Assembly (NCBI GenBank): GCA_030998225.1
Contig: JAPYXD010000161.1
Span: 310,001 to 374,000 of the forward strand
Source of the DNA: Diplolepis rosae
Lineage: Eukaryota > Arthropoda > Insecta > Hymenoptera > Diplolepididae
Direction of reading: 5' to 3'
Length of the DNA stretch: 64,000 nt
A program made the position numbers and the translations under genes. Below the pieces are notes generated by a model that was not told the origin of the DNA, made no database searches, and saw only the letters and a program-made list of their open reading frames with translations. Positions within the stretch are counted from its first letter, which is position 1. Each line of letters starts with the position of its first letter. Of this stretch, positions 1 through 10,300 are shown piece by piece.

Positions 1-200
1 AGATAAATATTCTAGGACAAGAGATAAACTGAGGGATAGAAAGAGATAGATATTCCTTGGCATGGTGGAAATAATTTTGGAGATAGAAAGACATAGCGTT
101 TTGGGGATGCAAATTGGCTGCTTGGAAGTGATAAAAAAGGTTCTATCTTTTCCTATACACCTGTTTATATCCCTTTCTATCTTTCTATTTCCAGCAGGGT
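1..200. repeat. CTATCC/GGATAG foldback repeat, partial
   Basis: Purine-rich GGATAGAAA-like words (about 30-100) are followed by their pyrimidine complements TTTCTATCC (about 140-195), so the stretch can fold back on itself. It is cut by the window edge. Similar but larger blocks lie at 43.2-43.6 kb and 51.0-51.8 kb. Confidence 0.5.
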
Positions 201-453
201 AGCCAGCAAATTCGGTTATATGCTCAAGTTTGGAGGCAAATCGTTATGTAGGTTCACTTTAGGGGAATTCCTATGACGTAAAAATTTCTGGAGCTCATTC
301 CAATTTATAGCCTCATACAGTATATGAGGTCTGTTTAAAAAATAAGGTGAATTTTTATTTTTTTCGAAAAATATTAATTTATTCATGAATTTCTATGTTT
401 TCACCTTCAAAGTAATCCCCCTCAGATATAGTACACTTGTGCCAGCGTTTTTT

Positions 454-1098
454 TCAATCCTCGAAGCACTTCTGATATGCACTTTTTGGTATGTCCTTAA
501 GTTCTCTCAGCGATTCGGACGAGTGAGCAGGTGCGTTATCGTGATGCAAAAGCCATGAATTGTTTTTCCACAATTCCGGGCGTTTCTTTTGTATTGCTTC
601 ACGCAAACGGCGCATAACTTCAAGGTAATACTCCTTATTAACCGTACGACCTTGTGGTAAGAACCCCTGATGCACTACGCCATGATAATCAAAGAAAACT
701 GTGAGTAAAACCTTGACATTTGACCAAACTTGACGTGCTCTTTTCGGTCTTGGTGATTCAGTGTGCTTCCATTGGGACGATTGTGCTTTGGTTTTGACGT
801 CATAACCATATACTCATGATTCGTCACCAGTTATGACCCTTTAAAGAAATTTGGATCGTCGTTGACGTAATTCAACATTTCCTGAACGATGGCCATGCGA
901 CGGATTTTTTTCATCAAAATTCAGCAATTTTGGAATGAACTTCGCTTCCATACGTTTCAGACCCAAAATATCCGAAAAAATTGCATGGCATGAGCCAACC
1001 GATATTCCGACATCCTTAGCAACTTCTCGAACAGTGATTCGACGATTCTCCATAACAATTTTCTTCACTGCTTCCATGTTTTCATTGGTTGTTGACAT
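454..1098 (-). pseudogene. mariner transposase, middle and C-terminal fragment
   Basis: The reading resumes with MSTTNENMEAVKKIV, then GISVGSCHAIFSDILG (second helix-turn-helix) and FIPKLLNFDEK. It loses frame, then regains mariner features: VNKEYYLEVMRRLREA and the catalytic-region motif HHDNAPAHSS. About 50 residues that should hold the third aspartate (SPDLAPCD region) are deleted before the C-terminal YQKCFED. The gene is dead. Confidence 0.85.
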
Positions 1099-2615
1099 CA
1101 CGGAGTAGTATAAGGAGACATATCAAAGCCATTGGTCGAGGTGGTGTTTTCCGGAATAATTTGTGGAGTCGCAAAATAAAACAATTCGTCTCGATCGAAC
1201 TCCAGCGCCACTGTGGCTGCACTGCGCATTAATAGTAAACGCTCGCGTGACAGAGTTAGGTTAGGAATCTCTTGAATTACTACATAGAATAAAATAAAAA
1301 GGATAACAATTAAATAAGAAAGAGAAGAAATAAATAGTGAAAGTGTAAAAAGTCGAAAAATAAAATAAAGTATGTAACTACCTTTAAAAATTATACATGT
1401 TTAGCTATAAATGCACTTCATTTTCTACTACTTTTCAAATTAAACGCACCGAAAACCCACGTAAGCGTCAACATTAAAATTGGTGGTTATGTATGACAAA
1501 GCCGGAAAACAAGTCAGATTCCGGCCAGCAGAGGCGCTGAAATTCGATTCATGTTACGAGCCGTGCAACATCCAATTTACGCGACGCGTGTGATTGGTGG
1601 ATTCTTTCTTGATGTAAATCCTTGGAAGGAACCGGGAAAATTTAAAGTTCGGAAAGAATGAAAACACACGATTGCTCGGGTAAAATTGATCCTTTATATA
1701 TTAACGTTTTTAATTGTAAACGTTAAGTCTGGATTGCGACAAGCTATTATACTGGCCTACGCGAAGATGTACAAATATCTCAAGTATTCAACGTTAAATG
1801 TTTCGCGTCGGAAGTTTACAAAGATCGGCTCACGTCGGAAGTTCGGTATATTCTAACTTTTCCTTCACTCCACAAACTCACGCATCCCCTTTCACAACTC
1901 TCCCCCACGCATCCTCTTTCTCTCAATTTCACACGCTGGCCCTCGCTAGGCCCAGCCCAACTTCCTGGAGAAGCTCGACCAGGGAAAACCGAGTCCGGAG
2001 AAGCCTACGTGACTAAATAGTTTTTATGCTTATTTGCCCTAGCAGTTTCGTCTCGTTTTTGTCTATCTAAAATAGAAATGCATATTACCTTTATAAATCC
2101 CTAATTCTATCCTAACTTAATTTATTTAAATCCTACCGTCCAGACTTAACCTTTTTTTTATCCTTAAAACTAGTATACATAGAAGTGATATATAACTTAC
2201 AGAGAAATCTTAAACAAATTTACAATGTCGAGTTTCTCGACGAGTACATATGTTAAACACTCGCAGAATAATCTTAGGTTTATTATTTAAAGATAGTAAA
2301 TCTAGCTAAAGAATTTGTACGCTTTTCCCAAGGTCTTTTATGATTTTCAGCTCCTTTCCGTAGGAAATTCATTTCTTCAGATAAGACATGAATTTCCTTA
2401 ATTTAAACATATTTTTATTTATTACGAAATTCATAATCCCGCGAGTTTGATTCGATAGGTCGATTATATAATCCACTTCGAGCGAGACTCTATAGTCGCT
2501 CGTTACATTCAGTCGAATTACTCTACTTACCGACTTCACGAATTATTCCGGAAAACCACGATTAATCCAAGTTGGGTTCCCCAGCCTAAGATGCGTCTCC
2601 TCATACTACTCCGTG
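1099..2615. mobile_element. non-autonomous DNA transposon nested in the mariner (8-bp target duplication)
   Basis: The ends are inverted copies beginning CACGGAGTAGTATRAGG (21 bp, one mismatch). A second inverted pair, TTTTCCGGAATAATT, lies inside at 1148-1162 and 2541-2555. Flanking copies are GTTGACAT (1091-1098) and GTTGACGT (2616-2623), and joining the flanks restores the mariner reading frame. An 8-bp duplication fits the hAT or P superfamilies. No transposase is visible, and the 72-codon ORF inside (1798-2016) is unremarkable. Confidence 0.85.
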
Positions 2616-2623
2616 GTTGACGT

Positions 2624-2809
2624 GATGGGCCGTCCAGGGCGAGCGTCGTCATTCACTCCTTTTCGACCTTCTGTGAAGAGTTTGTACGACTAGTAAACAC
2701 TTTCTTGAGTTACAGTACACTCATCGTATGCCACTTCCAAAATTTCAAGTGTTTTTGAGCACATAATTCCATTTTTTACACAAAATTTGATGCATATCCT
2801 TTGATCCAT
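2624..2809 (-). pseudogene. mariner transposase, N-terminal fragment
   Basis: Reading leftward from an ATG at 2809, the fragment starts MDQRICIKFCVKNG and continues through a typical mariner N-terminal helix-turn-helix. A frameshift follows near 2690, after which ARPGRPITSTT is recognisable up to the insertion point. The next residues resume on the far side of the inserted element at about 1098. It is not functional. Confidence 0.8.
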
Positions 2810-3017
2810 TTTTTTCGACAGCGGGAAATCGCCAACACGCAAAACACTTCTAACCTTTATGCCTCTCACAAACAAACAAAAAACGCTATATTGCTGAAAC
2901 TGTGAACATACATTCGGGACAAGTGTGCCAACATAGGAAAAAAAAATTGAAAATCGAATGTACATAGCCCGGGAAATTTGAAATTTCACCTTATTTTTTT
3001 AACAAACCTCGTACATA

Positions 3018-4065
3018 AGGTAATGGAACCAATACTCGATCAGTAACCAATACTCGATCACTTCGGTATGAATTCATGTTTATTATGAATTCAAAAGAGC
3101 AAAATACTGCAAAAAAATTGTAACATTTAAAAAAAATACTTAACAATATTATACTGCCCAATTATTATTCAAAAATATAACATAGAGTATGAGAAAAATA
3201 TTTCCCCTACGCGCTCGTTGAATTTCGTGCGTTACAGTCGCCTGCGCCGTCGATCAGTGGTGCCGCCAACTCTCATGTGTCCGTGCTAAGTTGGACGATA
3301 ATCAGGGAAAAGTTGGAAATATCGCGTGAGAGAAGGCATTACCAGGCCTATGAAGGCTTTTTCTATTATTACAGACAGGTAATTATAATCAAAAATTTGA
3401 TTAAATATCTAAAAAACGCTGATCGTCTTTTGGTATACAAAAAGCGAAGGGGAACCAAAAGTCGATCAGCCTACCGCGATGCTGTGTTCGTTTTTTTTAA
3501 TTCTTAAAAATGAGTTTTTTAACTTCTGGTCGAAATTTTATAGTGCTCGATTAGTGAAAACTATAAAAGAAGTGATATTTTTCAAAAATTTTCACATAAA
3601 TGCTTTAATTTTTGTATGTATGTTTTTGAGGTTATATGATTGTTTTGATGTGCATATATACTTTCACAGTGACCTATATTTTAAATTTAACTATGAGTTA
3701 CAGTACATACTACATTAATAAAATAATCATTTGCAGATGGTGAAGATCAGAAAAGAAAAACTTTACTCTCCGTAAAACATCTGATCACAAATGACGTGAT
3801 CGACTATTGGTCCCTTGCTGATCGACTACTGGTTTCGCGGGGTTTTCGGTGATCGAGTATTGGTACCCAAAAGTAATGTTTTAAAAACGCCTAATTCATT
3901 TACAAAACGACACAAAAAAATTTTCTGCGCCTGGAATTCGATAAAAAAAACCTTTTTCTACAATATATACACAAAAGTTTAATTTATTATTCTAATGCTA
4001 TACACTTTGAAAGGTCTTTTTCCGTAACCTACATGGATGCTGATCGAGTATTGGTTCCATTACCT
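3018..4065. mobile_element. TA-flanked DNA element with TIRs and subterminal repeats
   Basis: The terminal inverted repeats (26 bp, starting AGGTAATGGAACCAATAC) sit at 3018-3043 and 4040-4065, each flanked by TA. A 14-mer close to TGATCGAGTATTGGT recurs several times near the ends (two tandem copies at about 3030-3060, then about 3797, 3820, 3850 and 4041). Such repeated words often act as transposase binding sites. ORFs at 3277-3507 and 3479-3718 resemble nothing I know, so I treat the element as non-autonomous. Confidence 0.75.
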
Positions 4066-5155
4066 TACAGAGTGGTCATGAGTACCTATAAATTGCAGAA
4101 AAGGGCTATGAGTGTGAGTGTGACAGCAATATGCCTTTGCATAAGTCTGTCCTTATCACAATTTTATAACCTATTCTGCAACCCATTCGTGACCATCCTG
4201 TATGTAGGTGTTATTTTAACCAATTAGAAGCATGTAGAATAGGTTTACAACCAATTAAAATTTCGAGTTATTGATTAGGAACGTGTCTTTTGACGAACTG
4301 TGGCTGATTATTTATCAATTACAATAAATTTATTAATCTCGTTGGGATTATAGAGTTAATAATTCATTCATCAATTTTATTTATTGCTTTTATTTGACTT
4401 TAGAGGTAATTATTATTTATTGCAATATAAATATATAAGTGTAAAACTGCGCTGAATAAAGGTACAAAAAAAGTAGCGTATCCAATGCTAAAGTGGTACA
4501 CATCTTGACCCTCGACAGCGCTAAATTCAAGCAAAAGCTCCTGTGATTAGTGATAGAAATGATAAAAAAACGTGCATGACAGTATATCACCTTCGAATAT
4601 AGTTTTTCAGGACATGTTACAAAACTGAATTACAGAGAATCTGTCGTTTTAATTTGTGCGCCTGGATTGCATCTTACGGACTCTACTTTGGAGTAGCACT
4701 TGTAGCCTAGCAGCAGGCTTCAGAAGCTTCTCAATTCTTATACTTTGTAAACATCTAGAAAACCTAATTCTAACGAAAGACGTATTTGAATTTCTTCCAA
4801 AATATTGTATTGTTTGGAACTTGTCTGTTTCTAGATTTATCTATAATTGTATTTATATTGGAAACTCAGTCAAAGCTAAAGCTAAAACCAAACTACCTGT
4901 TTATGGCAATCAGAAGGCGAGTCGTTTCCAATTAATTACAAGATAGGGAAACTGATAGCTTAGAATATACATATGCTGAATTACCTTAAAGTCATAATTA
5001 CTTACCATCGAAACGTAAGCTAATTAAATACATCCCTTGCCATCTCAAATAATGTAAAACAAAAATAAATGTGTGTTCCTCAGTACACCCTTTATTTTAA
5101 TAAATAATATAAAGAAATAAAAGTACATTTTTGAAAACTTACATTTCTATAAAAA
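4066..5155. other. AT-rich intergenic stretch, nothing recognised
   Basis: No ORF with a recognisable product, no RNA gene and no clear inverted repeat were seen here. Confidence 0.5.
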
Positions 5156-5459
5156 CCGATCCCTACCTTGCCGGCACCATTTTTTCGCCCTTCACATTTC
5201 CACATTGATTTACCACATTTAATTGGTATCAAGTTGTAGCTTTGAGTAATTAGGTAAAAAGTACTTAGGAACGTTTATCTGGCCTAACATTTTTGAAATT
5301 ATAAAAAAAATGTATTTTTTATTTATAATTATAAATATTTAGAAGCAGATAAACGTTCCTTAGTGTTCCTTAATAATTTACTAGAAGTTTCAACTCGATA
5401 CCTCAATTAATGTGGAAATGCGAAGGGCGAAGAAACAGCGTCGGCAAGGTAGGGATCGG
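5156..5459. mobile_element. hairpin MITE, copy 1
   Basis: Nearly the whole 304 bp is one long inverted repeat. The outer arms start CCGATCCCTACCTTGCCG, and the arms meet in an AT-rich centre near 5310. The arms share CTACCTTRCCGGCA and a TAAATATTTATAATTATA core with the copy at 6.5 kb. Confidence 0.8.
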
Positions 5460-6492
5460 ATAAGTAAGACATGGCCTCAACAGGGAAGAATAAAAACGAT
5501 ATTCCTTTGATTTTATTCGCAAACTAGAGGTTGCAAGTTCGAGAAATTCGTAATAGCACATTATTTATTCTTTTACTTCATACGTGCTAATAACGAAATA
5601 GTTAAATAAATGATGACAAGGTGAAGGTAGAGACAAATAGCTAAAGGCAGTGATATTTAAAGCATATATTGTGCTTTTCATTTATGCAGCTAAATAATAA
5701 TCGAGCTTTAATTTAAAAAACGATTTCCTTAAAATACAAAGAAAATCTTTTAAGTAAAAGGAAAATAAAAATAGATCTACTTTAAAAAGATATTCTTAAT
5801 TCATGAGAAAGTATTCTATGAGAAAAATGAAATTTACATTTTTTTTCTTTAAATTTATGATTAGTACTATTTCTTACACTGTATATATACAAAAGCAATA
5901 TCAATCTAGCGTTGCAATATTACCTTAAATAACGGTAACTTTAGTTTTGATTTTTCCTAATTCTATAAAGAAGTTATGGAAAATAGTAGAATCTAATGTT
6001 TTTGAAGGACGATTGAAACGCCTTTGATTCTTCTCCTCTTTACTATTCGAATTTGATATGTAAAGATTTAAATACGTATATACAAATTTGGAAGAAATAA
6101 GTTTTTTACATTATCCTGATCATTGGGTTCACATTCTCGAAAGTGGCCAAGCTATGGAAAGACATCTTTAATCAAAAATATTATTTAGTGAGATAAATAA
6201 TTCTTTTCCTATTAAGTCTTTCGGAACTTAAATTAAATATGAGGGCTCAACGAGTATATTTGATACATTATAACTTCTTTTAGAATACTGAAAAAGTTGT
6301 CCCTGACGGATAGTTGGCCCCATTGATTTACAATCATCTAACCATTGTAATTGAATCTCCCTTTCGGTATTTTACTGTTTCAAACTGTAGCTTGTGTCTT
6401 TAGCTTTGTCTTAAATCGTTAACTAACTTTGATTTGCTACGTATCTTTGAATTAACACACATCTTATACTTCAATGTATTTTGAATTTAGTC
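5460..6492. other. AT-rich stretch downstream of the chitinase-like gene, nothing recognised
   Basis: No coding or RNA feature is visible. It lies beyond the likely 3' end of the minus-strand gene. Confidence 0.45.
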
Positions 6493-6792
6493 TTAAGGCC
6501 ATGGAACACCCAAAGATTCCTACCTTACCGGCATTTCAGTTCCTGTAATCTCATTTCCATGCATAATGAGATACCGAGTTGAAAATTTGTGAAATTGTAT
6601 AAAATGTACTAAGATATGTCTACCTATACTAAATATTTATAATTATAAAAAAAGACTTTATTTCAAAAATTTTGTTTATGATTATAAACATTTAGGAGTT
6701 GACAGACCTATCTTAGAGCATTTTAAACAATTTCACAAATTTGCAACTCGGTATCTTATTACGCATGGAGTTATGAAGACTTTTGAGCTTAA
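6493..6792. mobile_element. hairpin MITE, copy 2, in the 3' UTR of the gene
   Basis: TTAA is found at both edges (6493-6496 and 6789-6792). The interior is a long inverted repeat (about 6553-6771, arms containing GATACCGAGTTG) around an AT-rich loop. The left end begins GGCCATGG, as at the far end of the 22.6-kb copy. It starts 14 bp past the stop codon of the large minus-strand gene. Confidence 0.75.
6657..6662 (-). promoter_or_regulatory. candidate poly(A) signal AATAAA inside the MITE
   Basis: On the minus strand AATAAA occurs about 145 nt past the stop codon, in the loop of the hairpin MITE. It is the first such hexamer I see downstream of the gene. Use as a poly(A) signal is inferred only. 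Confidence 0.4.
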
Positions 6793-6805
6793 GCATTTAA
6801 AATTA

Positions 6806-7311
6806 TTAAATCAAAAGATTATCATCTTGACAAGCTGGACCCTTACTTGGCCAGTTGCATGCCCCAGCTCCGGAGTCAAAAGTTAAGTGAATTGGGCAAT
6901 TAAAAACGTGTCGAGTGGATTTCTTCTTCCACTCGTCCCAATGACACACGTAGAACTTGTTACACAGTTTGGGATGTCTAAAGAGACCTGGTCTAGCACA
7001 CTCATCATCTTCATTCTCAGAAGATACCTGTTGTTTTGTGTTTTCATAATTGGCTTTTCCTCTAGAATTATTCGAAGAAGATCCAAGAGTATTGGAATTA
7101 GTAAGAGATTTTCCAGATCTACCATTTCCTCTACTGAAAGAAAGTGACGGATTTGCAGTGTTGCCATCAACATTGACGGTGAAGGATGATGGCTCAGCAA
7201 CTTGAACTCTAAGGCCTGGTCGCCTTCTCACTGATGAAGATGAAGCTGGAAGATATGTGGATGAAGGAATTTCAGTTGATGATACTGAAAGATACACTGG
7301 TGACAATTTAT
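6806..7311 (-). CDS. exon 13: C-terminal CBM14 domain
   Basis: After a Ser/Asn-rich lead the domain runs from CARPGLFRHPKLCNKFYVC through FNCPIHLTFDSGAGACNWP to PAC (Cys 2786, 2798, 2804, 2820, 2833, 2842), then stops after DDNLLI. Acceptor TTCTTAG. Confidence 0.9.
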
Positions 7312-10300
7312 CTAAGAAAATATAAATTTTTGTGATTAAAATTAAATCCAGTTAAATCCAGAGAAATATATCTTCAAAGCAGAGTTCAAATTATTTTATT
7401 ATAAATTATAATTATAAACTATTGTACCTTTATTATTGTCATAAACAGCAATGATTGGACCTTCATATTTCGCTGATTTCTTTATGTCAGTTGTTGCACA
7501 AGGAATACTTGTAGATACTTCAATTCTTTCCGTTTTAATCCTGTTAATTTCTTTATCTGTTCCAATTCTACTTCTTTTGTTTTCAGCTTTAATCCGCTCA
7601 GCTGCTTTATCTACTTCAATATCTACGTAAATATCAGATTCATCATAATTAGCTAAATCAACTACTCCACTAGATGAAGCAATTGGAATATGTTTTCTAT
7701 GAGGACCACGGAAGATGTCAAATGGATCGGCCTTGCAAGTGCATTCAGCTCCCAGTTTTCCAAGAAGAATAGGATGTAAGTCAGTCAGCTTAACAATAAT
7801 TTTTCTGTTCTTGCTCACATTGATAGCTGTAGAACTAGACTTGTCTTCTATTAACTCATATCCTGCAGTCGAGTAATAAGGCTCACGATCATTTTCATTT
7901 TTAGTAGTATCAGAAGGTATTATGGCTGTCGTGTATGGCCTTCCATAAGCACCTGATGATGATTCCGTTTGTGTTTGCGTTCTTGTTTTATCTACTGTTA
8001 TAACTGGACGCGAAGTTCCAAGATATCTGGTCTTTATATTATCAATATTACCATTTGAAATGAATTTTGCAGTTCCTGTGCTTTGATTCTCAGTGGTCTG
8101 TTTTCTCTCTTGATTGCTACCATCAAATCCTGTGGAAGATCCTCCGAATGCGGTGGTTATAGCCTGTGAACCTACTAAAGTCTTACGTACAGTTGAGTAA
8201 CCTTGATCAGACGTCGAGTACGACAAAGATTGCGGTATCGTAGCAGACTGCTTAGATGGTTTTTGGTAAGTATACCCAGGAAATTCGGTTACATGCTCAG
8301 GTTTTGAGACAGGTCGCCTTGTAGACTCACTATACGTAAGTTTTGGTGCCGTGAATGGCTTTCCGAAGACCACTTCATTTTTGCTGGGAATTGCAGTTGA
8401 CGGTATATATACCTGTAAAATTATGTAATTGAAAGTGTAATAGATAAGGCTAGAAGCTCAATTTAATTTCTGATTATTGATTGAAAACGTACCATTTGAG
8501 GGATTGTGACAGATCCTTGATCATAATTAGGTGAAGAAGAAGATGACACAGAATTCTTATTATTTTCACTCTTTGTGGAAGAGTAATCAGATTTAGTCGA
8601 ACTTGTTATTGAAGATCCACGATAGATCTAAAACAGTTGAATGTTTATGTCAATATGTTGAAATAAAATTTATAGGCTTTTGATTAAAATTACTTCTAAT
8701 ATTACCTGGCCATTGTTCGCCTTAGACGACTGACTGAACACAACACTTGGTCGACTACTTATCTTCTGACCAAAGATCCCCTTATCATCAATATCAGTTA
8801 TTTCCTCAGAGCCAGTGATTTCATATTCTGATCTAGTATTAGTAACCTCCGGCTCCTGGTGGGAGATATTTAGACTAGGAGGATTTGCAGTAGAAGATAA
8901 TCCAATTCGGAAAATTTTATTCTGATGGTTATAACCGCCAGTTAATACAATCACTGGGATTTTCGTGGGCGAAACTACTGTTTTATAACCATTATCTATG
9001 ACAGGTCGTACAGAGGATAGTTCTAAAACCTTTGCAGCATCATACATTGTTGTTTGATAGGCCTCTGAAGATCCAGTTGTAAAAGCTACTGGAATTATAG
9101 TTGGTGTAATGATCTGTAACTGGTTACCTGTAGATTGGAACCCGCTTGATTGCTTATAATTTGTAGGCTGGAAACCTGTGGATTGATATTGCCCTGATTT
9201 GATAGGTTGGAAATTTGTTCCCTTATATTGGTCTGTATTCTTAGTTACAAAACCTGCACCTTGATATTGTCCTGACTCAGCAGATTGGGAAGTTGCTCCC
9301 TTATATTGACCTGTATTCTTAATTTCATAACCTGCTTCTTGATGTTGTGAGCCTGTAGATTGCAATCCTGTTCCTTGATATAATCCTGATCCAGTAGATT
9401 GTGAAGTTGCTCCCTCATATTGACCTGTATTCTTAATTTCATAACCTTCTCCTTGATATTGTCGCATTCCTGTAGATTGCAAACCAGTTCCTTGATATTG
9501 TCCTGATTTAGTGGATTGTGAAGTTGCTTTCCTATTTTGACTTGTATTCATAATTTCATAACCTGCTCCTTTGTATTGTTGCGAGCTTGTGGATTGCGAG
9601 CCAGTTCCTTGGTATCTTCCTAATCCATTAGATTGTGAATTTGTTTCTTTATACTGATCTGTACCTGTACTCTGATAACGGGCTCCTTGATATTGTTCTG
9701 TCCCAGTAGATTGGAAATTTGTTCCCTTATATTGACCAGTACTTGCAGTTTTGTAACCTACTCCTTGATATTCCTGTGAACCCACAGTCTGTGTACCTGT
9801 GGCCTGATTTCTAGTTCCTTTATTTTGTTCTATATCTGTTGTTTCGTAGCCTCCAGTATTTATTGAACCTTGCTCAGTAGACTTTATATCACTATAAGCA
9901 CTAAAAGAGACTGGTCTGTTAGTAACAACAGATGGTGTGTCTGTGGGTAGTGTATCTACAGCAGATTTTATGCCAGTTGTTGTTACAATTGTATTTTGAG
10001 CTGATATCTGTGATTGTAAATACCCAGACTGGCCTGTTAAGCCACCTAAAGATGTTGTTAATCCAGAGTTAGTTATTTGGTCGAAGTCAGTTTCTGGAGT
10101 AGATGTTGCGAAATCAGTATTAGGTGCTACAGTCATCGAACTTTTGTATGCGACGTTACCCTCAAAAGCTTTTTCTCCAATATTATCCAGGTTTGGTCTT
10201 GGTCGAGGAGACGTTCCTATAACATAACTTCCACTTCCACCCAATTGAGCAGTTGTGATTCCAGTTTTTGTAGGTCCAGTTTTAGTGAATCCTTCTTTAG

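Larger units (their letters stand above)
325..3011 (-). mobile_element. mariner element (irritans-like), degraded, split by a nested insertion
   Basis: Both ends carry the same inverted terminus (GAGGTYTGTT, an A-run, then TAAGGTGAA), and each is flanked by TA (323-324 and 3012-3013). The transposase reads leftward and is interrupted at 1099-2615 by another element. Without the insertion the mariner is about 1.16 kb, slightly short. The shortfall is explained by a deletion between the HDNAPAHSS motif and the C-terminal IPKSAYQKCFED block. Confidence 0.85.

Noticed and set aside
1798..2016. 72-codon ORF inside the nested element
   Set aside because: Low-complexity, no transposase motif, no neighbours.
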